Below, one piece after another: positions 25,859 through 35,609 of a stretch of DNA of 64,000 bases. A model generated the notes under the pieces. The model ran no database searches. It was not told the origin of the DNA and saw nothing but the letters and a program-made list of their open reading frames with translations. The DNA is from JALNZU01 sp964463695 (lineage in GTDB: Bacteria > Bacteroidota > Bacteroidia > Bacteroidales > F082). A program made the translations under genes and the position numbers. Location of the stretch: contig CAYXCZ010000019.1 in assembly GCA_964463695.1 (NCBI GenBank), positions 24,878 through 88,877 of the forward strand, given 5' to 3'. The stretch's first letter is position 1; each line of letters starts with the position of its first letter.

Positions 25859-27760
25859 ATGGAGCATCAATTAAAACGACTTTTCAGTGAGTTTCCTCCA
25901 ATATCAACTGAACAATGGGAGGAGATTATTCAGAAAGACCTGAAAGGTGCTGATTATGAGAAAAAACTGATTTGGAAAACCAATGAAGGAATTTCTGTAA
26001 AGCCTTACTACAGGGCTGGTAATTTGAACGATATCCCCTGGATGCACACCTTTCCCGGCGATTTCCCTTTCGTTAGAGGAAACAAAGCTTCCGGAAATTC
26101 ATGGCTGGTTCGACAGGATATAAAAGTTGGCGACATCAGTAAAGCAAATGAGAAAGCACTCGACATCTTAATGAAAGGAGTTGATTCATTGGGTTTTGAG
26201 TTGGATTGTAAAAAGGATTACAGCCTCGAAGAAATCGAAGCCTTGTTAAAAAATATACGTGCTGATATAGCAGAAATAAATTTCACCGGCACTTCCCATC
26301 AGCTCAAGCTGGTTGCAATAATAGATAAGCTTGTAAGAAAATACAATCGGCCGCTCGATAAGATCTTGGGTTCGGTAAATTACGATCCAATTACAAGATT
26401 TAGTCGCCGTGGTCGCTGGTACGATAGCGAAGAAGCTGATTTTTGTACTGCCTATGAGCTCATAAAAGCAGCCAAAGCAATGCCAAATTACCGGGTCATT
26501 AGTGTGAACGGACATACCTTTGCTAATGCAGGTGCAACAATTGTTCAAGAAATTGCTTACACATTATCGGCTGGAAGCGAGTATCTTACAAGGTTAACTG
26601 ACAAAGGTCTGTTTATTGGTGAAGTAGCTCCGCGAATGAAGTTTAATCTGGCAGTTGGTTCCAGTTATTTCATGGAAATTGCCAAATTAAGAGCTTACAG
26701 GTTGTTATGGGCTCAAATTGTAAATTCATATGGACTGAATGATGCACGCAATGGAAGGATGTTCATTTATGGACAAAATGCTTCATGGAATTTTACAGTT
26801 TATGATCCATATGTAAACGCACTTCGCACAACAACCGGAACAATGTCGGCCATTTTGGGCGGTGTTGATTCTTTCAGGGTATTGCCCTTTGATCAGGCTT
26901 TTGAAACGCCTTCGGATTTTGCTGAACGAATTGCCCGTAATCAACAACTCATTTTAAAGGAAGAATCATATCTGGATAGAATTGGTGATCCTGCTGCCGG
27001 GTCTTATTACATCGAAAACCTAACACAAATGCTTGTTGATGAAGCCTGGAAGTTATTTCTGAAAATTGATGAAGAGGGTGGTTTTGTTGCAGCGCTGCGA
27101 AAAGGGATTATTCAAAATCAAATCAACGAAAGTGCTTCGAAACGAAATCAGCATATAGCTACCCGAAGAGAAATCTTACTGGGCACAAACCAATATCCAA
27201 ATTTTGATGAGATGGTAACGCGTGAGTTGCCTCTGTCAGTTTTTCAACCTGAGAATAAATCAAAAGAAGGAGCAGAGATTGAACCCATTCAGATCTATCG
27301 TGGATCACAAGCTTTTGAGTTTTTAAGGTATCAGACTGATAAATACAGTCAGAACAACCCACAGCCGAAAGCGTGGATGTTTACTTATGGTAATCCTGCA
27401 ATGCGAAAAGCCCGTTCTAATTTTGCCAGCAACTTTTTTGCGTGTGCCGGATTCGGGGTGATCGATAATATCGGGTTCAAATCCGTTGAAGAAGGTATCG
27501 AAGAAGCGTTGAAACTCAAACCGGAGATAGTAGTTATTTGTAGTTCTGATGAAGAATATAACGACAATGCATTAAAGATTTTCGAAGCATTGAAAGCCAA
27601 TAGTATCGTAGCTTTGGCTGGTAATCCTCCTGTGCTTTCCGACGAATTGAAAGCTGCTGGCATGGAGCATTTTATTCATGTTAAATCGAATGTACTGGAA
27701 ACCCTTCAGGTGTTTCAACAACAACTGGGAATCGCACAACAGCCCGAATTAAAAAACTGA
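25859..27760 (+). CDS. mutA: Methylmalonyl-CoA mutase small (beta) subunit
   Basis: The 633-residue protein follows the mutase TIM-barrel pattern (S-V-N-Y-D-P-I-T-R-F, V-N-G-H-T-F-A-N-A-G-A, R-I-A-R-N-Q-Q, D-P-A-A-G-S-Y-Y-I-E-N-L-T). The C-terminal B12-like domain lacks the D-x-H-x-x-G cobalamin-binding motif, as expected for the non-catalytic small chain. It pairs with the large subunit five bases downstream to isomerise succinyl-CoA and methylmalonyl-CoA. In Bacteroidota this serves propionate formation from succinate or propionyl-CoA use. The epimerase and MeaB-type chaperone are not in the window. Confidence 0.95.
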   Translation: MEHQLKRLFSEFPPISTEQWEEIIQKDLKGADYEKKLIWKTNEGISVKPYYRAGNLNDIPWMHTFPGDFPFVRGNKASGNSWLVRQDIKVGDISKANEKALDILMKGVDSLGFELDCKKDYSLEEIEALLKNIRADIAEINFTGTSHQLKLVAIIDKLVRKYNRPLDKILGSVNYDPITRFSRRGRWYDSEEADFCTAYELIKAAKAMPNYRVISVNGHTFANAGATIVQEIAYTLSAGSEYLTRLTDKGLFIGEVAPRMKFNLAVGSSYFMEIAKLRAYRLLWAQIVNSYGLNDARNGRMFIYGQNASWNFTVYDPYVNALRTTTGTMSAILGGVDSFRVLPFDQAFETPSDFAERIARNQQLILKEESYLDRIGDPAAGSYYIENLTQMLVDEAWKLFLKIDEEGGFVAALRKGIIQNQINESASKRNQHIATRREILLGTNQYPNFDEMVTRELPLSVFQPENKSKEGAEIEPIQIYRGSQAFEFLRYQTDKYSQNNPQPKAWMFTYGNPAMRKARSNFASNFFACAGFGVIDNIGFKSVEEGIEEALKLKPEIVVICSSDEEYNDNALKIFEALKANSIVALAGNPPVLSDELKAAGMEHFIHVKSNVLETLQVFQQQLGIAQQPELKN

Positions 27761-27765
27761 ATGCT

Positions 27766-29919
27766 ATGAAACCTAATTTCAAAAATATCAATATCAAAAA
27801 TGTTCCAAAAAGCATTTTGACAAAGTCGGAATGGGAACAGAAAAACGCTATAGCTGCTGACTGGGAAACTCCTGAACATATACAGGTGAAACAAGCTTAT
27901 ACGTCATCCGACCTCGAAGGAATGGAACACTTGCAATATGCAGCCGGAATTCCACCATTTTTGCATGGGCCGTATTCTACAATGTACGTTATGCAGCCTT
28001 GGACCATCCGTCAGTATGCGGGTTTTTCAACAGCTGAAGACTCAAACGCTTTTTATAGGCGTAACCTTGCTGCTGGTCAGAAAGGACTTTCTGTAGCTTT
28101 CGACCTGGCAACACACCGAGGTTATGATTCTGATCACGAACGTGTTGTAGGCGACGTTGGTAAAGCAGGTGTTGCAATTGACTCGATCCTCGACATGAAA
28201 ATTCTATTCGATCAGATACCTCTCAACAAGATGTCAGTTTCGATGACCATGAATGGAGCGGTGCTTCCCATCATGGCTTTTTATATTGTTACAGCCCTTG
28301 AACAGGGAGCAAAACTTGAAGAGCTGGCAGGAACGATTCAAAATGACATTTTGAAAGAGTTTATGGTACGTAACACGTATATCTATCCTCCAGAATCTTC
28401 AATGCGCATCATAGCTGACATTTTTGAGTTTACCTCGAAAAAAATGCCAAAGTTCAACTCTATTTCAATTTCCGGCTATCATATGCAGGAAGCAGGTGCA
28501 ACTGCTGATATTGAACTGGCATACACCTTAGCTGATGGTTTGGATTATATCAGAACCGGCATTAAATCGGGTCTTGATGTAGATGCTTTTGCCCCACGTC
28601 TTTCTTTTTTCTGGGCATTGGGGATGAATCATTTCATGGAAATTGCAAAGTTGAGAGCAGGACGGTTGCTTTGGGCAAAGATTGTTAAAAAGTTCGAGCC
28701 TAAGTTGTTGAAATCAATGGCCTTAAGAACACATACCCAAACTTCTGGATGGAGCCTTACTGAACAAGATCCATTTAATAATATCGCCCGTACCTGCATT
28801 GAAGCACTTGGTGCAGCATTGGGTCACACACAGTCATTACACACCAATGCCTTGGATGAAGCCATTGCACTTCCAACTGATTTCTCAGCAAGGATAGCCC
28901 GTAATACGCAGATTTTTTTACAGGAAGAAACAAATATTACCAAAGCTGTAGATCCATGGGCTGGTTCCTATTACGTTGAGAAGCTGACTGCAGAGCTCGT
29001 TGAAAAAGCCTGGGCTCATATCGAAGAAATCGAAGCAATGGGTGGAATGGCAAAAGCTATCGAAACCGGCCTTCCAAAAATGCGTATCGAAGAAGCTGCT
29101 GCCCGCAAACAAGCACGCATCGATTCTAACAAAGATGTTATAGTAGGTGTAAACAAATACCGTCTTGAGAAGGAAGACCCTATCGACATCCTCGATATTG
29201 ATAATACGGCAGTGCGTCTTTCTCAGATTGATCGCCTGAACGTTTTGCGTGCCAACCGAAATGAAGTCGAAGTGCAGCTGGCTCTGGAAGCAATTACCCA
29301 TTCATGTGCCACAGGCGAAGGAAACTTGCTGGAACTGGCTGTTGATGCGGCTTCCAAAAGGGCTTCGCTTGGAGAAATTTCAATGGCTTGCGAAAAAGTT
29401 TTCGGAAGATATAAAGCAGTAATCAGATCCATATCAGGAGTATATTCATCTGAGAGCAGAGGGGATAAAAGTTACCAGAAAGCTACTGAAATGGCCGATG
29501 AGTTTGCAAAACTGGAAGGCCGCCGCCCGCGAATCATGATCGCTAAAATGGGTCAGGATGGTCACGACCGGGGTGCAAAAGTTGTTGCAACAGGCTATGC
29601 TGACATTGGCTTTGATGTGGATATTGGACCATTGTTCCAGACACCAGCCGAAGCAGCACGTCAGGCTGTTGAAAATGATGTTCACGCCCTGGGAGTCTCA
29701 AGTTTGGCAGCAGGTCATAAAACACTTGTACCTCAAGTAATTGACGAGCTAAAAAGGTTAGGTCGCGAAGATATCATGGTGATTGTAGGTGGCGTAATTC
29801 CTCATCAGGATTACCAATATCTTTATGATGCCGGTGCTGTTGCTATTTTTGGACCAGGTACAATCATTTCGGAAGCTGCGATAAAAATGCTCGATATTTT
29901 AATTCAAATGCGGAAGTGA
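27766..29919 (+). CDS. mutB: Methylmalonyl-CoA mutase large (alpha) subunit, B12-binding
   Basis: The 717-residue catalytic chain contains the substrate barrel (G-P-Y-S-T-M-Y near residue 66, A-F-D-L-A-T-H-R-G-Y-D, M-N-G-A-V-L-P) and R-T-H-T-Q-T-S-G-W-S-L. The C-terminal cobalamin domain has the base-off motif D-G-H-D-R-G near residue 597 and V-G-G-V-I-P near the end. It catalyses the adenosylcobalamin-dependent carbon-skeleton rearrangement between succinyl-CoA and (R)-methylmalonyl-CoA. It starts five bases after mutA, and a terminator follows at 29946-29974. Confidence 0.98.
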   Translation: MKPNFKNINIKNVPKSILTKSEWEQKNAIAADWETPEHIQVKQAYTSSDLEGMEHLQYAAGIPPFLHGPYSTMYVMQPWTIRQYAGFSTAEDSNAFYRRNLAAGQKGLSVAFDLATHRGYDSDHERVVGDVGKAGVAIDSILDMKILFDQIPLNKMSVSMTMNGAVLPIMAFYIVTALEQGAKLEELAGTIQNDILKEFMVRNTYIYPPESSMRIIADIFEFTSKKMPKFNSISISGYHMQEAGATADIELAYTLADGLDYIRTGIKSGLDVDAFAPRLSFFWALGMNHFMEIAKLRAGRLLWAKIVKKFEPKLLKSMALRTHTQTSGWSLTEQDPFNNIARTCIEALGAALGHTQSLHTNALDEAIALPTDFSARIARNTQIFLQEETNITKAVDPWAGSYYVEKLTAELVEKAWAHIEEIEAMGGMAKAIETGLPKMRIEEAAARKQARIDSNKDVIVGVNKYRLEKEDPIDILDIDNTAVRLSQIDRLNVLRANRNEVEVQLALEAITHSCATGEGNLLELAVDAASKRASLGEISMACEKVFGRYKAVIRSISGVYSSESRGDKSYQKATEMADEFAKLEGRRPRIMIAKMGQDGHDRGAKVVATGYADIGFDVDIGPLFQTPAEAARQAVENDVHALGVSSLAAGHKTLVPQVIDELKRLGREDIMVIVGGVIPHQDYQYLYDAGAVAIFGPGTIISEAAIKMLDILIQMRK

Positions 29920-29945
29920 TAGTTTTCACATGATAACAATTATTC

Positions 29946-29974
29946 AAAACCAGTCCCTTACGACTGGTTTTTTG
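29946..29974 (+). terminator. Rho-independent terminator after mutB
   Basis: Ten-base-pair inverted repeat AAAACCAGTC...GACTGGTTTT with a six-base loop, followed by a T run, 26 bases past the mutB stop. Confidence 0.85.
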
Positions 29975-30030
29975 TTGTAAGGGTTTTACTTTACTTCATT
30001 CTCAGCTGTTTCTTTCATACATTTGTTTCA

Positions 30031-31632
30031 ATGAATGAAAATAAAATCTCTTTCAGGTTCAAGCCGCAACAATGGGTTTTAATTGCGTCTGCAACTGGTT
30101 TGTTGTTGCATTTGGCATGGTTTCCAAATGGAGTTACTTTTCTGATTTTCATCGCATTGATTCCGTTATTCTATATTGATCAGTATGTTGAAAAAAAGAG
30201 ACTTACCGTTTTCTCACTTTATTTTACCGGCTTTTTTCTGTTTAATTTGCTGTCAGGCTGGTGGATGTATAGTTCGACGATTGCAGGTAGTTTACTGGCG
30301 CATCTTTTCAATGCAACATATATGGCACTTGTTTTCACAGCTTGGTCATTCGTAAAAAAGTTGTGGCGGTCATCAATCATGCAATTGATCGTTTTGATGG
30401 TTCTATGGTTGACTTTTGAATTTCTTCATCAAAATTGGGAGCTTGCCTGGCCATGGTTTACTTTGGGAAATGTGTTTGCTGCAAAAACCGGTTGGATTCA
30501 GTGGTATAGCATTACCGGAAGTTTGGGAGGAAGTGCTTGGGTAATAGGTGTAAATGGATTGCTATTTCTGAGTCTTAAAAATTTCTTTCATGGAAACAAA
30601 TCAATAAGTTTAGTATTGATAGTGACCAGTTTAATGGTGATATTAATACCTGTTACACTTTCGTTTCAAATGAAAGAAAATTCGGATTTGACTTACGGAG
30701 GCAGGTTAAATGTGCTTATCGTTCAGCCAAATATTCATCCTACAAAAGAAAAATTTGCAGGAATGACAGCTGAGCAACAGCTAACCAAAGCGTTAAACAT
30801 CATGAAAATGGGTTTAACGGATGAAACAGAACTGATTATTTTTCCTGAAACGATGCTGGTAGATGCACTTGATGAAGAACTATTGAATACATCGGAGCAG
30901 ACAGGGCTGATTGAGAAACTTACTGAGAATATTTCAGTGCCGGTTTTAACCGGAGCATTCACCAAAAGGTTTAAAGCTTGGCATAGCACAGATGCCTCAG
31001 CTGTTGTAAATGATTCTGTGCCTTATGTATTGTATAACAGCGCACTACTTATTCAAAAAGAGCAAATCCAGGTATATCATAAACAGCGGCTTGTGCCATT
31101 GGTTGAGAAACAACCGTTTTTTTCGGTAATGAAACCTTTAAGAAGTTTTGTTGAAAAGTCGGGTGGATTCTTCGGAAGGTATGGCACTCACAACGACAGT
31201 GATATTTTTCATTTGAATGACAGCACTGAGATGCAACCTGTTATTTGTTTTGAGTCAGCCTTCGGTTTAACACCCTCCAGCCCAAAAATGCTTCCGGGTT
31301 TGATTGTAATCATTACAAATGATGGTTGGTGGAGGAGTGCAGGCGGTTATAAGCAGCATTTGCAGCTGGCAAGACTGCGGGCAATCGAAACCGGCAAATG
31401 GGTTGTACGGTCGGCCAATACTGGCGTTTCTGCTGTAATTGATCCCTATGGGCAGATTCAGGCGCAAAGCATTTATGGATCAGCCGAAACAATTATTTTC
31501 AACGTTCCCTTAATAGCACATTCTACTTTCTATAGCCTGAACAGAAAGTATATGGATTCAGCGCCACTTTGGTTGAGCCTGCTCATTTTTGGGGTTGTAT
31601 GGATCAGAAAAATTATCTTCAAGAAAAGATGA
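30031..31632 (+). CDS. lnt: Apolipoprotein N-acyltransferase
   Basis: The 533-residue protein has about six N-terminal transmembrane helices (residues 17-215), a carbon-nitrogen hydrolase domain, and a last helix near 510-528. The nitrilase-type triad is visible: Glu-273 in F-P-E-T-M, Lys-351 in H-K-Q-R-L, and Cys-406 in V-I-C-F-E-S. Lnt adds the third acyl chain to lipoproteins in the inner membrane, completing precursors such as the lipoproteins encoded here (lptE, gldK, the lipocalin). It follows the mutB terminator, so it is an independent unit. No exact TAnnTTTG was seen in the short gap. Confidence 0.95.
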   Translation: MNENKISFRFKPQQWVLIASATGLLLHLAWFPNGVTFLIFIALIPLFYIDQYVEKKRLTVFSLYFTGFFLFNLLSGWWMYSSTIAGSLLAHLFNATYMALVFTAWSFVKKLWRSSIMQLIVLMVLWLTFEFLHQNWELAWPWFTLGNVFAAKTGWIQWYSITGSLGGSAWVIGVNGLLFLSLKNFFHGNKSISLVLIVTSLMVILIPVTLSFQMKENSDLTYGGRLNVLIVQPNIHPTKEKFAGMTAEQQLTKALNIMKMGLTDETELIIFPETMLVDALDEELLNTSEQTGLIEKLTENISVPVLTGAFTKRFKAWHSTDASAVVNDSVPYVLYNSALLIQKEQIQVYHKQRLVPLVEKQPFFSVMKPLRSFVEKSGGFFGRYGTHNDSDIFHLNDSTEMQPVICFESAFGLTPSSPKMLPGLIVIITNDGWWRSAGGYKQHLQLARLRAIETGKWVVRSANTGVSAVIDPYGQIQAQSIYGSAETIIFNVPLIAHSTFYSLNRKYMDSAPLWLSLLIFGVVWIRKIIFKKR

Positions 31633-31651
31633 TTTTTCTAAATAACGCTGT

Positions 31652-34600
31652 TTAATCAACAAGCCTGATGAATTTTACTTTTGAATATTTCTCGCTTGTG
31701 GATAGAATTTCTAAAATATAAACGCCTGAATTAATGTCTTTTAACGATATATTATGATTGCCATTTGATAATAAAAGCGTATTTTGATGTAACGTTTTTC
31801 CATAAATATCAGATATTCGATACGTCAATTCTTCGTTAGGTAAATTCTGAATTGACACATTCAGAATATCATTGGCAGGATTAGGGAAAACCGATACATG
31901 AAGGCTTTCATACTCATCGAATCCTGTAATATTTTCAAAATGGGCTTCAAAAATCACGGTTTCGGCATTTAACATCCCCTGAAAAACAGGGTTGAGTGTG
32001 TCGCTAATCAGTCCGTTTGTAGACCAATTCATGAAACTGTATGGGCTTTTAGCGAAGGCTTCAATCTTAACCGGAACGCCGTTAAAATATGTTCCCAACC
32101 AGGGATAGGTATCAGGAGTTACTGTGCTGATACGTACAAAGCCAGCTTCTTCAGGATCAACTTTTAAGGTAACTTCAACCTGATTTGCCAGATTAAAGTT
32201 TGACTGAATATGATTTCTCACCTGACTTGTACGTTGCGAAAGCTGCTGCTGAAACAGGTTATGATTATTTCCGAAATCAATCATTTGTCCGGGTATGTTG
32301 TTGGGATCACCCCATCTGCCATATTCATTTGGCATTTCTACAACCATTTTGCTAAACATTTCATTTTCAAGAGCCAGAATTTTTTCAATTCTGTACTCAG
32401 TATTCATCAAATCGGCAAATCGGTTGATGAAGTAGTTTCTAAACCTCACATTTTGAAGTCCTCTTTGCCATATGTTGATAAATTTATTGGACTGATCGTA
32501 GCTCATCATATATTGAATGTGGTCGAAATAGCAATCGGTCCAGGCGTTGGGAAGAATGGAAAGTTCCATGTCCATAAGGCAAAATCTCCATGTAAAGTTG
32601 GTTTTGTCCGAACGAACAATTTTGATGTTGTTCCATGGCCAGTCGGTATTTCCCATCCATGATTCACCAATGATGTAATCGGTGTACCAGTTAAGATCAA
32701 AGTACTGGTTGGCATTGTCCCAAAAACCGGGATCTGTAGGGGTTAATTGTGCGAATAAGTCAAAATCATCATAAAATGCTTCAACCGACCCCTCCACAGG
32801 TCTTAACACGCCTCCGTACCATGCACTTTGCGACAATATGTCAATGTTGTCGTTGTCAGCACCATCCAAGACCTGAAAATATTCTGTATCCATTTTCTCA
32901 CGTAAATCATAAAGGCCAAAATATGAACCGTTTATGTAAACTGATACGGGTTCCCAGGCTGAATAATAATTATTGGTTTCTTTTCCCATCATTGCTGTCT
33001 GATAGGCTTCTTTGTAGGGTAGAATCAAGTATTGATTGCTGCCGTTTCTGAGGTAAAACTTTCCATAATGTGTTCTTTCAGGCCGTGAAGTGATTACAGG
33101 ATAATTCACCGGACCATCACCCAAAACGCCATCATCAAGTTCAATTCTGAAAGAATGTTGTGGATTTGAACGGGCACCACCCCATCCACCATCTATTTGC
33201 ATGCCAGCTCTTTGTGAGAAAATAAGATTTTGTGCTGTATCAAAATATTCAACATATGCAGCCTTTTCCCAATCAAACCACCAATTATCGAATATGCCAT
33301 CAGGTCCATAAAGATTGGTTTCGTCTGTAACAACTGACAAGATCGGAGTTTGGTGGTTTATATCAAAAAAATAAGATGTTACTGTGGTTTTACTTGGCAA
33401 TTGGTTGGGTGAAAAAGCCTTTGCTTTTAAAATAATAGAAAGATTGATCAAAAGTGGCTCCCCGGTGTATATTGGTGATTGATTGGTGGGGTCGCTTCCA
33501 TCGGTTGTATAGTGTATCGAACAAGGGAGTGAATTCGGATTAGTTATGTAAACAGGGAAAGGAGAAGTGTAAAACCCTGATTGAACTGAAAACACTGGTT
33601 TTTCAAGAAAATCACTGAAAGTAGTTGAGCTATTATTTGATGCTGAAGGTGTTGCCGGCCACAACAAACTTGTTGTTGTGCTGCCATCAGGGTATCTGCC
33701 ATTACTAACGTCAAGGTCTTCACAGTCAAGATAAAGAGTACTTAAAAAAGCACCTTCAGCTGAAAAAAGATTTACCACTTCGCCGTTTTCAGAAATTTTA
33801 AAGTTAGTATGTTGAAACGAATTGGTGTCTACAGGTTCAAAGCCGGATGTAATTTCTGAAATGGATACCAGCTTCATGTGAATGTCAATATAGTCGTACC
33901 AGGTGTTAGGGTCAGTAGAGACCACATCAAATGAAAGACTTTTTATGAATCCGGCAGCAAGGCCTGCTTGTGTGAGCTCCGAAGCCAGAATCAACATTTG
34001 ATGACGGGCTGCCCAATACCAGTTTCCATAAGGTGCAGGATAGTCTGTTGGCGAATTCTGGATTTGTCCGGTTCCAACTACTATATCGTTCAATTTCATG
34101 TTTGGTCTTTGATAAACTTTTGTTCCATAGGATGCTACACAAGAAGCGTCGCTACCATCCATGAATGACATTACTGTTGAATAAAATGGTGTTGCAGTTT
34201 GCCTGAAACTGGAATTTGATGTGTATTGAGTTGAATTATAAGAACATGTGTTTATCAGAATATTGGAAACACCGTCCCAGTAAAATGGGGTAGAAAAAAC
34301 ATGCGTGTTCCAGCCTATAAAAGGAGTGTAATCGTTTGTTTGGCTCACGGTAACAAAACCAGAAACAGGCTTACGGTCTTTTCCGCTGCAAAAAATAGTC
34401 ATATATGCTCCCGGAGCTAGTTTTAAATAAGGAAACCGCCATTTAGCCGGATTACTAGGAGTATCGCTCAGCGAATAATTGAAAAGGTTGACGGTATCAC
34501 TGCCAGTGTTTAGAATTTCTATCCAGTCAGGAAAGTCACCATTTTCATCTGCTTTGGTGGAATAATTCATGTTACTCCCTTCATTTATCACGACCTGCCC

Positions 34601-34672
34601 TGAAAGGAAATTCCAAAAAACTACAAGAATAAGTGTAAAAGAAAACAGTAACAAAGGTCTCAAATTATTCAT
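31652..34672 (-). CDS. Secreted T9SS cargo: lamin-tail, chitobiase-like and CotH kinase domains with C-terminal sorting domain
   Basis: The 1,006-residue protein has an N-terminal signal peptide (cleavage near L-S-G-Q). A lamin-tail domain (about 27-120; D-F-P-D-W-I-E-I-L-N-T-G) follows, then a long beta-rich region and a chitobiase/beta-hexosaminidase C-terminal-like module near 380-450 (I-H-Y-T-T-D-G-S-D-P-T). A CotH-type kinase fold spans about 480-800 (L-R-N-G-S-N-Q, L-R-E-K-M-D-T-E-Y-F). The T9SS type A sorting domain runs from about 924 to the end (F-P-N-P-A-N-D, G-V-Y-I-L-E-I). It should be exported by the T9SS encoded in this window. Substrate and targets are unknown. It converges with lnt, with 19 bases between stops. 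Confidence 0.9.
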   Translation of the reverse strand: MNNLRPLLLFSFTLILVVFWNFLSGQVVINEGSNMNYSTKADENGDFPDWIEILNTGSDTVNLFNYSLSDTPSNPAKWRFPYLKLAPGAYMTIFCSGKDRKPVSGFVTVSQTNDYTPFIGWNTHVFSTPFYWDGVSNILINTCSYNSTQYTSNSSFRQTATPFYSTVMSFMDGSDASCVASYGTKVYQRPNMKLNDIVVGTGQIQNSPTDYPAPYGNWYWAARHQMLILASELTQAGLAAGFIKSLSFDVVSTDPNTWYDYIDIHMKLVSISEITSGFEPVDTNSFQHTNFKISENGEVVNLFSAEGAFLSTLYLDCEDLDVSNGRYPDGSTTTSLLWPATPSASNNSSTTFSDFLEKPVFSVQSGFYTSPFPVYITNPNSLPCSIHYTTDGSDPTNQSPIYTGEPLLINLSIILKAKAFSPNQLPSKTTVTSYFFDINHQTPILSVVTDETNLYGPDGIFDNWWFDWEKAAYVEYFDTAQNLIFSQRAGMQIDGGWGGARSNPQHSFRIELDDGVLGDGPVNYPVITSRPERTHYGKFYLRNGSNQYLILPYKEAYQTAMMGKETNNYYSAWEPVSVYINGSYFGLYDLREKMDTEYFQVLDGADNDNIDILSQSAWYGGVLRPVEGSVEAFYDDFDLFAQLTPTDPGFWDNANQYFDLNWYTDYIIGESWMGNTDWPWNNIKIVRSDKTNFTWRFCLMDMELSILPNAWTDCYFDHIQYMMSYDQSNKFINIWQRGLQNVRFRNYFINRFADLMNTEYRIEKILALENEMFSKMVVEMPNEYGRWGDPNNIPGQMIDFGNNHNLFQQQLSQRTSQVRNHIQSNFNLANQVEVTLKVDPEEAGFVRISTVTPDTYPWLGTYFNGVPVKIEAFAKSPYSFMNWSTNGLISDTLNPVFQGMLNAETVIFEAHFENITGFDEYESLHVSVFPNPANDILNVSIQNLPNEELTYRISDIYGKTLHQNTLLLSNGNHNISLKDINSGVYILEILSTSEKYSKVKFIRLVD

Positions 34673-34719
34673 TTGAATTGGTTTAGGACAGGATTTCAAT
34701 TTCCATCAGTTTAATCCAA

Positions 34720-34727
34720 CAAATATA
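34720..34727 (-). promoter_or_regulatory. -7 promoter element for the CotH cargo gene
   Basis: TATATTTG on the minus strand fits TAnnTTTG. A start near 34716 leaves a leader of about 44 bases before the ATG at 34672 and argues against the longer start at 34699. Confidence 0.5.
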
Positions 34728-34984
34728 GAAAAACCAAATGACAGGATATTGTCTTTGACAAAAGATTACTCTTGAATAAGAAGGTTATACTTTACCATGC
34801 CTATAACGCATTGTTATTCTTTTTGAGTTTTACTCAGTATTTACTCCAAATTTCTGGCTTACACATGAATTAGTTAAGATAGATCAAAGATCACTTGTCA
34901 GGTAGAGCCTTTTTTATTCTTATCGAATTCTTGGCTAGAATATAAATAATTTCAATAATATCCCTTTTTAAGTTTGAGGGGGCT

Positions 34985-34992
34985 TATCTTTG
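34985..34992 (+). promoter_or_regulatory. -7 promoter element for the lipocalin gene
   Basis: TATCTTTG fits TAnnTTTG, about 60 bases upstream of the ATG at 35052. Confidence 0.55.
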
Positions 34993-35051
34993 TATAATTA
35001 GCAGGTTATATTAACTTGTTTTTTTGATGAAGAAATATAACACAGGTTGAA

Positions 35052-35609
35052 ATGAATTATTCGAAAGTATTAATCGCCGGGTTTATCCTGGTTTTATCAG
35101 GGTATATTATGAGCAGTTGTTCCGGAAGTTTCAGACGCAAAATGATGACCGAAATCAAAACGGTAGAATTGAACCGCTTTTTGGGTACCTGGTACGAAAT
35201 TGCCCGTTTTCCACACCGTTTTGAACGTGGATTAACAGGAGTTACTGCAACCTATAAACTTCGGGATGACGGGATGATCGAAGTGATCAATAAAGGTTAT
35301 ATGAATAGCCTCAGTGGGGAAGAGAAAATTGCTGTTGGAAAGGCTAAAGTAGCTTCTAAAGATGGAAAAGGACATTTAAAAGTGTCGTTTTTCTGGATTT
35401 TCTATGCAGATTATTTCATTCTTGAACTGGACCAGCAGGACTATAGTTATGCCCTTATTGGCAGCAGCTCTGATACTTACCTTTGGATATTAAGCCGGAA
35501 ACCGGAAATGGAAAAAGCAACCCTTGATATGTTATTGAAGCGTGCCGAAGAACTTGGTTATGATTTATCAAAAGTGGAATTTGTTCAACAAAAAACAATG
35601 AACAACTAA
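35052..35609 (+). CDS. Lipocalin family lipoprotein (Blc-like)
   Basis: The 185-residue protein has a lipoprotein signal (hydrophobic stretch, then M-S-S-C near residue 23). A bacterial lipocalin fold follows: the G-T-W-Y-E-I-A-R-F-P signature near residue 46, Y-A-L-I-G-S-S-S-D-T-Y-L-W-I-L-S-R, and a final amphipathic helix. Blc-type lipocalins bind lipids such as lysophospholipids at the outer membrane; the ligand here is inferred from the family. Its stop codon overlaps the convergent permease gene by four bases, and no terminator separates them. Confidence 0.92.
   Translation: MNYSKVLIAGFILVLSGYIMSSCSGSFRRKMMTEIKTVELNRFLGTWYEIARFPHRFERGLTGVTATYKLRDDGMIEVINKGYMNSLSGEEKIAVGKAKVASKDGKGHLKVSFFWIFYADYFILELDQQDYSYALIGSSSDTYLWILSRKPEMEKATLDMLLKRAEELGYDLSKVEFVQQKTMNN

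Larger units (their letters stand above)
34673..35051. other. 379-base intergenic region between divergent CotH and lipocalin genes
   Basis: It contains two opposed -7 elements (TATATTTG at 34727-34720 for the CotH gene and TATCTTTG at 34985-34992 for the lipocalin gene), about 60 bases of lipocalin leader, and an AT-rich middle. No RNA gene, terminator or small coding sequence was recognised. Confidence 0.5.

Noticed and set aside
32210..32662. 150-codon open frame antisense to the CotH cargo gene
   Set aside because: Shadow of a long real gene, with no protein family signal.
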